Both the position numbers and the translations under genes were made by a program. A DNA stretch of 64,000 nucleotides from Fortiea sp. LEGE XX443 (GTDB lineage: Bacteria; Cyanobacteriota; Cyanobacteriia; Cyanobacteriales; Nostocaceae). Below are positions 34,141 to 42,500 of the stretch, one piece after another. Under the pieces are notes generated by a model. The model ran no database searches. It had not been told where the DNA came from and saw only the letters and a list, made by a program, of their open reading frames with translations. Numbering within the stretch: position 1 is the stretch's first letter; every line of letters begins with the position of its first letter. The stretch spans positions 39,597 through 103,596 of the forward strand of contig NZ_JADEXZ010000011.1 in assembly GCF_015206815.1 (NCBI RefSeq). Reading direction: 5' to 3'.

Positions 34141-34254
34141 ATACCAATTCACGAAAATCTTGATACAAATTAATGGTTTTTAATTCTTTCCCTCTGCTCC
34201 CTACCCTCTGCCCCCCTGCGACCTACTTGTATCAAACTTAAAGTGAAACGGTAT
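34141..34254. mobile_element. MITE-like element with imperfect 28-bp terminal inverted repeats
   Basis: The left end starts ATACCAATTCAC and reaches TTGATACAA. The right end, read inward on the other strand, starts ATACCGTTTCAC and reaches TTGATACAA at the same distance. About three quarters of the 28 positions match. The element has no coding capacity. Its first 73 bp recur with two differences at 63928-64000, which shows it is a dispersed family. Confidence 0.7.
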
Positions 34255-34362
34255 GAGTAGGTAAAACTGATTTGTAACAAAATCTGTAACAGCAATAGTA
34301 TTTGGATTTGTACTCGATTAGATTGGTGAAAAATCTCCGGGTAAACCCTGAATATATGGGTA

Positions 34363-35217
34363 ATGTTGCTAAAAGATATACGAGACTATCAAATTCTATT
34401 TCTTGGCTTGTTTCTGGTCTTGGGAATTGGTACAAGAGACTGGACGCTACGACCAGAATTGATTGGTGTAGCGATCGCTTCTTGTGTCTCAACGCAGTGG
34501 ATTTTGTCATTTGTCACCAGTCAAGAACAAAAGATAAATCTGCGTAGTGCGTTGATTTCCGCCCTGGGACTCAGTTTACTGTTGCGGGCTGACCATTGGA
34601 CAACGATGGTGTTAGCAGCAGTAAGTGCGATCGCTAGTAAATTTTTCTTCAAAGTTGGCGATAAGCATTTCTTCAACCCTGCCAATTTTGGCATCATCTC
34701 TGCCTTAATTCTGACATCCGATGCTTGGGTATCACCAGGACAGTGGGGCGAAGAGTGGTGGTATGGGTTGGTATTTGCTGGGACTGGTGGACTGATTTTG
34801 CAACAAGTTGGTCGTTGGGATACTACAGCCGCTTTTTTAGGTTCCTATTCTTTGCTAGAAGCCATCCGCAACCTCTATCTAGGTTGGACTTGGGATGTAT
34901 ATTGGCATCGATTAATGAGTGGTTCTTTGCTGCTGTTTGCCTTATTTATGGTGACAGATCCGCGCTCAATTCCCAACGCCAAAATCGGGCGGATAATTTG
35001 GGCAATCTGCATCGCCAGTTTAACTTTTATTCTGCGGAATTATTTCTTTATTCCCACCGCAGTTTTTTGGTCACTGTTCGCCCTAGCACCATTAACTCTA
35101 CTACTTGATTGGCTCTGGTCATCTCCTAGATTTTCTTGGGTAGCAGGAAAAGGCAAGGGAGCAGGGAGCAGTGAGCAAGGGGGAGAAGAACTAATGACTA
35201 TTAACTCAGCACTTTAA
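34363..35217 (+). CDS. RnfD/NqrB-like membrane protein
   Basis: The 284-residue protein has about nine membrane helices and the RnfD/NqrB-family segment HFFNPANFGIISALILT followed by SPGQWG, then FALFMVTDPRSIPN. In Rnf and Nqr complexes this subunit is a membrane flavoprotein of a redox-driven ion pump. No other rnf or nqr gene is adjacent, so it probably belongs to a different assembly in cyanobacteria. The last 20 residues or so (GKGAGSSEQGGEE and after) are encoded by a spacer repeat that replaced or extended the C-terminus. The next gene follows at 13 bp. Confidence 0.82.
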   Translation: MLLKDIRDYQILFLGLFLVLGIGTRDWTLRPELIGVAIASCVSTQWILSFVTSQEQKINLRSALISALGLSLLLRADHWTTMVLAAVSAIASKFFFKVGDKHFFNPANFGIISALILTSDAWVSPGQWGEEWWYGLVFAGTGGLILQQVGRWDTTAAFLGSYSLLEAIRNLYLGWTWDVYWHRLMSGSLLLFALFMVTDPRSIPNAKIGRIIWAICIASLTFILRNYFFIPTAVFWSLFALAPLTLLLDWLWSSPRFSWVAGKGKGAGSSEQGGEELMTINSAL

Positions 35218-35230
35218 ACAGAGGTATAAC

Positions 35231-36604
35231 ATGAAGCGATTTCGACTGATAATTTCATTATTTGTAGTACTAATAGGTGTGTTGTGCTTTGCACCAACAG
35301 CTTGGGCTTTTTGTGGATTTTATGTTGCCAAAGCTGATAGCAAATTATACAACCAAGCATCTCAGGTGATCATGGCGCGGGATGGCGATCGCACTGTTTT
35401 AACAATGGCCAATGACTTCCAAGGCGAAGTTAAAGATTTTGCAATGGTTGTACCTGTGCCAACAGTGTTGAAAAAAGAGCAAGTGCGCGTTGCTCAACCC
35501 AAAATTATCGAACGTTTAGATGCTTTTAGTGCGCCGCGCTTGGTAGAGTATTTCGACTCTAATCCTTGCGATCGAGAATATGACAGGGTATTTCAAGAAT
35601 CAGCACCAGCACCAGCAGCAAGAAGAGTAGGATCGGTCAGAGGCGGTAATGCTGATTTGGGTGTCACAGTCGAAGCACGTTTTAACGTTGGTGAATACGA
35701 CATTGTGATTTTGAGCGCCAAAGAATCAGGCGGACTGGAAACTTGGCTAAATCGCAATGGCTACAAAATTCCTAGAGGCGCGAGACAGTTACTTAAGCCT
35801 TATGTTCGCTCTTCGATGAAATTCTTTGTTGCTAAAGTCAACCTCGATAAATTTGAGCAATCTGGCTATCAATTTCTGCGTCCGCTACAAATTTCCTACC
35901 AATCACCCAAATTCATGCTGCCGATTCGGTTGGGTATGATAAACGCCAACTCTGATCAAGATTTGATTGTTTATGTTCTCTCACCGCAAGGACAAGCAGA
36001 AATCACTAACTACCGCACAGTGAAAGTTCCCTCCAATGCCAATATTCCTGTGTTTGTTAAAAATGAGTTTAGTGATTTCTACAAATCCATGTTCCAAACT
36101 GCTTATGTCAAAGAAGATAGAAAAGTGGCTTTCTTGGAATACGCCTGGGATATGAGTAGCTGCGATCCCTGTTCAGCAGAACCGCTCAATCCAGAAGAAC
36201 TCAAACAAGCTGGTGTATTTTGGCTAAATAATAATTCCAACAATGACGCATCAGTACCACCTAATTTCCGTCGTCGGTTTCCCAGTAGTAGCGTCTTCAT
36301 CACCCGCTTGCATATCCGCTACACCCGCGACAAATTCCCGGAAGATCCAATGTTTCAAGCAACCTCTAACCGCGAATCTTTCCAAGGACGATACATTTTG
36401 CAGCATCCATTTACAGGCGAACTCACCTGTCAAGCTGGTAAGGAATACAAGCGGTCTTTATCCAAGCGATTTGAACAAGAAGCTCAAACTCTGGCAAAGC
36501 TAACCAACTGGAATATTCAAGATATTCGCCGAAGAATGAAGTTGAGTGTGGGTAATTTAACTTATTCTTGGTGGGAAAATCTCATATCTTGGCTGGGGAT
36601 GTAG
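35231..36604 (+). CDS. DUF2330 domain secreted or membrane-linked protein
   Basis: The 457-residue product begins with a clear signal peptide (LIISLFVVLIGVLCF, cleavage near AWA-FC). It continues with the DUF2330 pattern FCGFYVAKADSKLYNQASQV, DFAMVVPVPTVLKKEQV and a long beta-rich body, including FVAKVNLDKFEQSGYQFLRPLQ, ending in an amphipathic helix. The function of DUF2330 is unknown. It is separated from the RnfD-like gene by 13 bp and is probably co-transcribed, so the two products may act together at the membrane. Confidence 0.88.
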   Translation: MKRFRLIISLFVVLIGVLCFAPTAWAFCGFYVAKADSKLYNQASQVIMARDGDRTVLTMANDFQGEVKDFAMVVPVPTVLKKEQVRVAQPKIIERLDAFSAPRLVEYFDSNPCDREYDRVFQESAPAPAARRVGSVRGGNADLGVTVEARFNVGEYDIVILSAKESGGLETWLNRNGYKIPRGARQLLKPYVRSSMKFFVAKVNLDKFEQSGYQFLRPLQISYQSPKFMLPIRLGMINANSDQDLIVYVLSPQGQAEITNYRTVKVPSNANIPVFVKNEFSDFYKSMFQTAYVKEDRKVAFLEYAWDMSSCDPCSAEPLNPEELKQAGVFWLNNNSNNDASVPPNFRRRFPSSSVFITRLHIRYTRDKFPEDPMFQATSNRESFQGRYILQHPFTGELTCQAGKEYKRSLSKRFEQEAQTLAKLTNWNIQDIRRRMKLSVGNLTYSWWENLISWLGM

Positions 36605-36613
36605 TTGATCAGC

Positions 36614-36982
36614 TTAATTTTGTAGGTAAACACTGGAAGCATGTAGACCAAGACCCAATCCCCAACCCAAGAGAGGGTAAATTGCCCAGAAGTAACCAGG
36701 ACTAACTACCAAATTCAACACAATTAAAAATAGATTAACCACAAGATAACTAATCAAATGTGGCTTGATTTTTTGCAGGCGGTGAGAGTTAGATGCTTGC
36801 CGCCGTTTCATTATTTCTTTCTCCTGTTGCCATTGTTGTTGAGCAGTTTGCAGAGTTATAAACGAAATACCAAGGTCTGCTGCCATTTCTTGTAACTGTT
36901 GTTCCGAAAAATTTTCTTGTTGTTTATCAGCCATTGCTCGCTGAAGAATCTGCTGCACATCTTCTGAGCCAAAGGTAGCCAT
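36614..36982 (-). CDS. 2TM-domain protein
   Basis: The 122-residue protein has a helical, glutamine-rich N-terminus (SEDVQQILQRAMADKQQ, FSEQQLQEMAADLGIS) and a C-terminal pair of membrane helices (ISYLVVNLFLIVLNLVV and FWAIYPLLGWGLGLGLH). This matches the 2TM domain family common in cyanobacteria. The role is unknown. It is convergent with the DUF2330 gene, with only 9 bp between stops. Confidence 0.82.
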   Translation of the reverse strand: MATFGSEDVQQILQRAMADKQQENFSEQQLQEMAADLGISFITLQTAQQQWQQEKEIMKRRQASNSHRLQKIKPHLISYLVVNLFLIVLNLVVSPGYFWAIYPLLGWGLGLGLHASSVYLQN

Positions 36983-37104
36983 AGATTTAGCCTCTTAGAT
37001 TCCATTAGGGATGATGACAGAGTTACCAAGAATCTCTTTTTGGCGTTCCATCTGTCGCCATCATTGTGCAAATTGTTATAAGATTTTGTGCTTTCAGAAC
37101 TTTT

Positions 37105-37608
37105 TCAGGACATTTCACTGGAATTAATGACTCTTTGCACTCTTTCCCTAGCAGTATCAGTGCGCTTGATGATAGGAACGGGTTTCGTTGCAGCTGCTAA
37201 ACCAAAAGCTGGCATATTTCCATAAATTGCTTTGTGGTGTCCTGGTTCAATTATGTAAGTTTCATGCCAAATTCCCACACTGCCATCATTACCCACGGCT
37301 TTGTTAAAGCGTTGCCAAGCTGCTAGATGAGGATCAGAGGGATTGCGGGCAAAGTTTTCTAAATCTTCGAGCGATCGCCAATATGACAACATCAGTGTAG
37401 ATATCGGCAACAGACGAAAGAAATTTTCTCCGCCCAAAAAGCCTTTTTCAGGCTGCTCTTGCAGCGTTTTCAGCATCGGAGCCATTGCTTGTACAACAGG
37501 CAACCATTTGGAAACAGACCAAAATTGATTAATCCGCATCCCAATCAAAAAAACCACAAATGGCGAGTCTATCTCAGCCGTAAAGCGTCCAGGCATTACA
37601 GTTGTCAT
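37105..37608 (-). CDS. DUF4188 (monooxygenase-like fold) protein
   Basis: The 167-residue protein carries MPGRFTAEIDSPFVVFLIGMRIN, cited in part as FVVFLIGMRIN, then FRLLPISTLMLSYWRSLEDLENFAR, and a C-terminal GIWHETYII followed by YGNMPAFGLA. These are features of DUF4188, a dimeric alpha-beta-barrel family related to small monooxygenases. It is divergent from a PadR regulator gene, and the spacer holds three copies of one half-site. It is therefore the likely target of that regulator. The substrate is unknown. Confidence 0.85.
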   Translation of the reverse strand: MTTVMPGRFTAEIDSPFVVFLIGMRINQFWSVSKWLPVVQAMAPMLKTLQEQPEKGFLGGENFFRLLPISTLMLSYWRSLEDLENFARNPSDPHLAAWQRFNKAVGNDGSVGIWHETYIIEPGHHKAIYGNMPAFGLAAATKPVPIIKRTDTARERVQRVINSSEMS

Positions 37609-37630
37609 AATCTAATTCTCCTAATCTTTG

Positions 37631-37702
37631 GTTTATATTCAACTTATTTACTATTCAATTAGTTGAATATAAACAATATGATATATTCACATAGTTGAAT
37701 AT
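37631..37702. promoter_or_regulatory. operator region for the PadR-type regulator
   Basis: GTTTATATTCAACT (37631-37644) and AGTTGAATATAAAC (37661-37674) form a perfect 14-bp inverted repeat. Inside it, TATTCAA-TTAG-TTGAATA (37652-37669) is a second palindrome. A third site, ATATTCA-CATAG-TTGAATAT, lies at 37683-37702. The word AGTTGAATAT thus occurs three times between divergent promoters, strongly suggesting autoregulation plus control of the DUF4188 gene. Confidence 0.75.
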
Positions 37703-37717
37703 GTCAAGAAAAAAATT

Positions 37718-38278
37718 ATGGCTTTAGCCCATGCAATTTTGTCAGTATTGGTGAGTAGTCCTTGTAGCGGCTATGACTTAGCTAAAAAGTTTGATCAAAC
37801 CGTAGAAAGTTCAGTCGGGTTTTTCTGGGAAGCCAGCTTCCAGCAAATTTATCGAGAATTAAATCGCCTAGAAGAAAAAGGCTGGTTGCAAGCTGAAAAA
37901 GTCTTGCAAGAAAACCGTCCAGATAAAAAGATTTACTCAGTCACAACCTTAGGGAAACAGCAATTGTGTGAGTGGATTGCTGAACCAGAAGAACCAACCC
38001 CATTTAAGGATGATTTACTAGTCAAGCTTTATACTGGATATTTAGTGAAGCGTGAAACTATCCTGGCAAAACTAGAAATGCACCGTCGGGAACATCAGCA
38101 AAGGCTAGTTGTTTATCAAGAAATTGAGAAAAAGTTTTTTCAAAAACCACAAGAGTTGTCAGATGAGTTGAAATTCAACTACGTCACCCTACAACGCGGA
38201 ATTCACTACGAGAGGGGATGGTTAGCTTGGTGTGACGAAATGATTCCTTTTTTAAGCAGTCCAGCTAAAAACCTTTGA
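37718..38278 (+). CDS. PadR family transcriptional regulator
   Basis: The 186-residue protein has a PadR winged-helix N-terminus: LAHAILSVLVSSPCSGYDLAKKFDQ, of which SGYDLAKKF is the diagnostic part, then QIYRELNRLEEKGWL and the wing KKIYSVTTLGKQQL. The C-terminal half is the Vir_C-like dimerisation coil (LEMHRREHQQRLVVYQEI). PadR proteins are usually repressors released by small aromatic molecules. Divergent orientation and the palindromes upstream suggest it represses itself and the DUF4188 gene. Confidence 0.92.
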   Translation: MALAHAILSVLVSSPCSGYDLAKKFDQTVESSVGFFWEASFQQIYRELNRLEEKGWLQAEKVLQENRPDKKIYSVTTLGKQQLCEWIAEPEEPTPFKDDLLVKLYTGYLVKRETILAKLEMHRREHQQRLVVYQEIEKKFFQKPQELSDELKFNYVTLQRGIHYERGWLAWCDEMIPFLSSPAKNL

Positions 38279-38427
38279 AAGGGGTATACAGTAGGCATTA
38301 ACAAATGCTTGCCTTGACAAAATAATCTCGTCAAGAAAATCTTCTATTCATAACACAAGGTTAATATCGGAAGTGTCTTTGTAAGCAATACTTAGGATAT
38401 TCTTGCTATTTTTTTGTCAAAATTGCC

Positions 38428-39078
38428 ATGATGGAACTTGATGAAGAGCTACGCAACTTAGTTATTCAAGCTTGCGGCTATCCTCTTGGAAGTCCGCAGC
38501 GTCAGAAGCTGCTCACGCAAATCATCCGTTTAACTTCAGGTAGACTTTGGCGAGAGAGTACTCCTTATTATCAAGATGCACTACAACAAACTTGGTTATA
38601 TTTCTGTCGCAACATTTGTGATGGTTTAACTGGTCAGACCTATGACCCTACCTATGGTACTGTTGTCACTTGGCTAAATGCTTATCTCAAACGCAGACTC
38701 CAAGACTTTTACATCAACCACCATCGGGAACAAGCCTTAACAATTCCTCTACAGGTGCGTCAGTCTTGGGGAAGTGGGAAGACGGACAATATCAATCTTA
38801 TCGATAACTTACCTGCTACTCCCCAGACCCCTCCAATTCTCGAAAACGTAGAAATATGGGCAAAAACAGATGCAGAGGGAGAATTATCCAGTACTTACAT
38901 TAAAGGTCGTCCAGATGTGAATTGTCAGGTATTGATTCTCAAACGCCTACCGCCAGAAGTTAGCTGGAAAGAATTATCAGAGGAATTCGGGCTACCCATT
39001 CCCACCTTAAGTAGTTTTTATCAGCGCCAGTGTCTGCCACGTTTGCGAAAGTTCGCGGAATCAGAAGGAATTTTATGA
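38428..39078 (+). CDS. sigma-factor-like protein (ECF-like)
   Basis: The 216-residue protein has a region-2-like helix block (YYQDALQQTWLYFCRNI, then TVVTWLNAYLKRRLQDF) and a C-terminal region-4-like helix-turn-helix (LPPEVSWKELSEEFGLPIPTLSSFYQRQCLPRLRKF, here cited as SWKELSEEFGLPIPTL). Between them is a linker of about 60 residues. This arrangement is seen in a cyanobacterial sigma-like group often next to CHAT or DUF1822 genes, but neither is adjacent here. It may direct RNA polymerase to a small regulon. An ATG one codon downstream is an equally good start. Confidence 0.75.
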   Translation: MMELDEELRNLVIQACGYPLGSPQRQKLLTQIIRLTSGRLWRESTPYYQDALQQTWLYFCRNICDGLTGQTYDPTYGTVVTWLNAYLKRRLQDFYINHHREQALTIPLQVRQSWGSGKTDNINLIDNLPATPQTPPILENVEIWAKTDAEGELSSTYIKGRPDVNCQVLILKRLPPEVSWKELSEEFGLPIPTLSSFYQRQCLPRLRKFAESEGIL

Positions 39079-39563
39079 AGGTAGCAGATTACAAGCGAGA
39101 TATCGCTTTTCAAGTCTTTACTTCATCTTTATGAATCGCTAAAAATATAGTATAAATAGTAGCAGCCATTATTTGATATTTTTCAGTTTCTCTCTAAAAA
39201 AATTAAATTTACCTTAGTGATTTTACGTAACTTAATGTACTTTATATGACTTAAATTTAATTAAAACTTGAGATGAAATTATCAACTGTGGGGAAGATCA
39301 TTTTAGTTGGTTTCTATTTTGCCACTTTATGCCTAGTAAATTCCCTATACCCTGAACTTTGATTTGTAAACAAAGTTTCCCGAAGGCGTGAAATTTAATT
39401 GAATATTTGCCCAACTTCCCCTGAAAAAAGGCTGAGTTGAGCAAGGTAATGCAAATTTCCAGGTCTAAAATTGGTTTGGCTCCTGGAATTGGCATAGTTA
39501 AAAAATATGCCCTTAACGCCAGCAATGTTCCCACTACGTTCAGTAAGGATATAGTGAAACCAC
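39079..39563. other. spacer upstream of tamB
   Basis: The left half is AT-rich and featureless. A minus-strand frame at 39298-39534 has no recognisable features and I do not call it. The tamB promoter should lie at the right end. Confidence 0.4.
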
Positions 39564-42500
39564 ATGACTAACTCTCACAATCAAGAACCTCAATCCCAAT
39601 CCCGCACCCGTATGCGTATGTGGTTGCTGATGTTGAGTCGTGTTGGCATTCCTTTGTTAGGTATTTTGTTAGTAGGAATTATCGTCGGTATTTGGCGGTT
39701 ACAAAGTTTTGTCCAAAAAGAGTTAGCGCCGTTAGCAGAAGAAAGTATCACCAATACCATTAACCGTCCAGTGAAACTGGGAAAAGTGACAAATTTTTCC
39801 CTCACAGGTGTGCAGTTTGGGGCTTCGGAAATTCCGTCCACACCTACAGATCCAGATAAAGCAGCAGTGGCGGCGGTAGAAGTGGGTTTTAATCCGTGGC
39901 AATTAGTTTTTAATCGTCAACTCAAGCTCGATGTTACCTTAGTTAACGCCGATGTCTACATTGCACAAGACGAGCAAGGACGTTGGATTACTACCACCAT
40001 CGCGCCACCAGGTCAAAGCGGATTGATTAAAACTGATTTAGATAATCTGCGACTACGTAATGCCAAGCTAATGTTACTACCCCAGAAGAAAGGAGGGGGA
40101 GTATCATCACCTGTAACATTTGCTCAACTAAACGGTTCTGCCCAACTTTTGGAGAATAACCAGCTGATTAAGTTTGATGTGGGAGGACAGGCAGAAAGCG
40201 GTGGTAATGTAGCAATTAAAGGACAGGTACGCCCGAAAACCCTAGTAGCAGATATCCAATTGCGTGGACAAGATTTACTCGCGCCTGAAATTACTAGCTT
40301 AGTTAAGTTACCACTGAACTTACAAGCAGGTAGAGTTAATGGCGACTTGCAAGTTAAATTAGCGCCAGAGCAAAAACCTTTAATATATGGCAGCGCAGAT
40401 TTACAAAAAGTCACACTACAAATTCCCCGCGTACCTCAACTTTTGACCAGTACTGGAGGTGATATTTACTTCAAAGGTACAGAAATACGCCTTGACAATT
40501 TGACTACCAACTACGGCAAAATTCCCTTAATAGCCAACGGGATTATTGATAGTCAAGCAGGCTATAAGTTAACAGGACGAGTAAAAGCGGTGAGTGTCGC
40601 CAATGCTCAAACAACACTAAATGTGAAACTACCCGTACCTGTAGCTGGGCAAGCAAAAGCTGACTTGCAAATAACTGGAGCAGCAACCAACCCAATTCTT
40701 TCGGGTACAGTTGCCACAATCAACACTGCCCGGATTGATAAAGTTAATTTTAAAAGTGTTAGTAGTAAGTTCCGGTTTTCCCCCAATGCTGCCTTATTAA
40801 CCTTGACCGACATTCAAGGTGAAACCACTGTTGGTGGACAAATTACAGGGGTAGGAAAAATCGCCCTAGGGAAAGCACCACTGTTGAATTTGAATTTTGC
40901 AGCTAGGGGTGTTGCGGGAGATGCGATCGCCAAAATATACGACTCCAACCCGACTTTTAAAATTGGCAAAGTCGCTGCTACAGCCCAAGTCACAGGTACT
41001 CCTACCAACGTCAAAACTTTGGTAAAGTGGCAAGTACCCCAAGCAACTTATCCCGGTACTGGTGAAACCATCGTCACAAGCGATCGCACCGTCTATTTCC
41101 AAAATGTTGCACTCAAAGTCGGTGGTGGGGTAGTCCGGGCGGCTGGTAGTTATGCTAATGAGCGTTGGCAAGCCGTCGCCACTGGTAATGGTGTAAAATT
41201 AGAACCTTTTGTCAACAAAAATCAACTGCAAAATATTTCCTTAGCTGGGGCAGAATTTAACGGTCGGTTGATCTTAGCTGGTAGTACTGCACCTTTTCAA
41301 ATTGCCTCCATCCGCACCCAAGGCGCAGCAGTGCAAATTGCGGGTGGTGCGATCGCAATTAATAGTGTCCAACTTCAAGACCAAAACTTTTCGGCTGAAT
41401 TAGTCGCCAATAATGTGCGTCTAGGACGCATCCTCAAACAAGCTCCCCCGGCTTTGCAAGGCTCACTAGCAGGAAAATTCCAAATTGCCGGGAACACAGA
41501 AAATATCAGCCTCAAAACTCTCCGTGGCACTGGACAAGCTAACCTCAGCGTCGCTGGTGGAACAGTTACAGCCACAAACATTCAACTGGCAAATGGCGCA
41601 TATAAAGCACAACTGGTAGCAAATAATCTGGCTGTGCAGGAACTAACACCGAATACACAACAACTTCGTGGTAGATTAGCTGGTCAGTTTAATGTGGCTG
41701 GTTCTGTTGAATCCTTCCAACCGCAAACTATTCAAGCCAGTGGTCAAGCCAAGTTGACTGTCGGTGCTGGGACGATTACGGCCTCAAATATCCAAGTTAA
41801 TAACGGTCGTTATCAGGCACAAGTTGTAGCTAACAACGTGCCAGTACAACGCTTGACAAAAGTACCACCACAGTTTCAAGGAGATTTAACAGGTCAATTA
41901 AATGTTGCTGGTTCGGTGACATCCTTCCAACCGCAAACCATTCAAGCTAGTGGTCAAGGAAAGTTAAATGTAGCTGGTGGGACAATTACGGCCTCAAATA
42001 TTCAAGTTAATAACGGTCGTTATCAGACACAAATCCAAGCGAATAACGTACCGTTGCAAAAATTAGCAGCAGTCCCGCCACAGTTTCAAGGTGCATTAAC
42101 AGGTCAATTAAATGTTACTGGTTCCGTTGCATCCTTCCAACCGCAAACTATCCAAGCCAGTGGTCAGGGACGGTTGAATGTGGTGGGTGGAACAATTACA
42201 GCCTCGAATATCCAAGTTAATAACGGTCGTTATCAAGCGGTAGTGGATGCGGCTGGTGTGCAATTAACTAAGTTGAATCAGCAATTGCGAGGTCAACTGA
42301 GTGGAAGGCTACAAGTAGCGGGGGCGCTAAATTCTGCCACATTAGCTAAGGTGAATGCCTCTGGTCAGGTGCAGTTATCCCAAGGCTTGCCAGGTTTAGA
42401 ACGACCATTAACAGCTGCGATCGCCTGGAATGGTGAGAAACTAGCAATAAATCAACTCACTGCCCCTGGTTTAAATGTTAGTGGTGACATCTTAGCCAAC

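Larger units (their letters stand above)
33560..34362. other. 800-bp spacer with terminator, STRR heptamers and a MITE-like element
   Basis: No protein gene is supported here. From left to right it holds the chlH-type promoter region, an orphan plus-strand terminator (33791-33819), GTGCTGA heptamers (34021-34056) and a 114-bp inverted-repeat element (34141-34254). I looked for a cobalamin riboswitch upstream of the chelatase gene and saw no convincing one. Confidence 0.5.

Noticed and set aside
39298..39534. Small minus-strand gene upstream of tamB
   Set aside because: No recognisable domain, no good ribosome-binding site and ordinary spacer composition.
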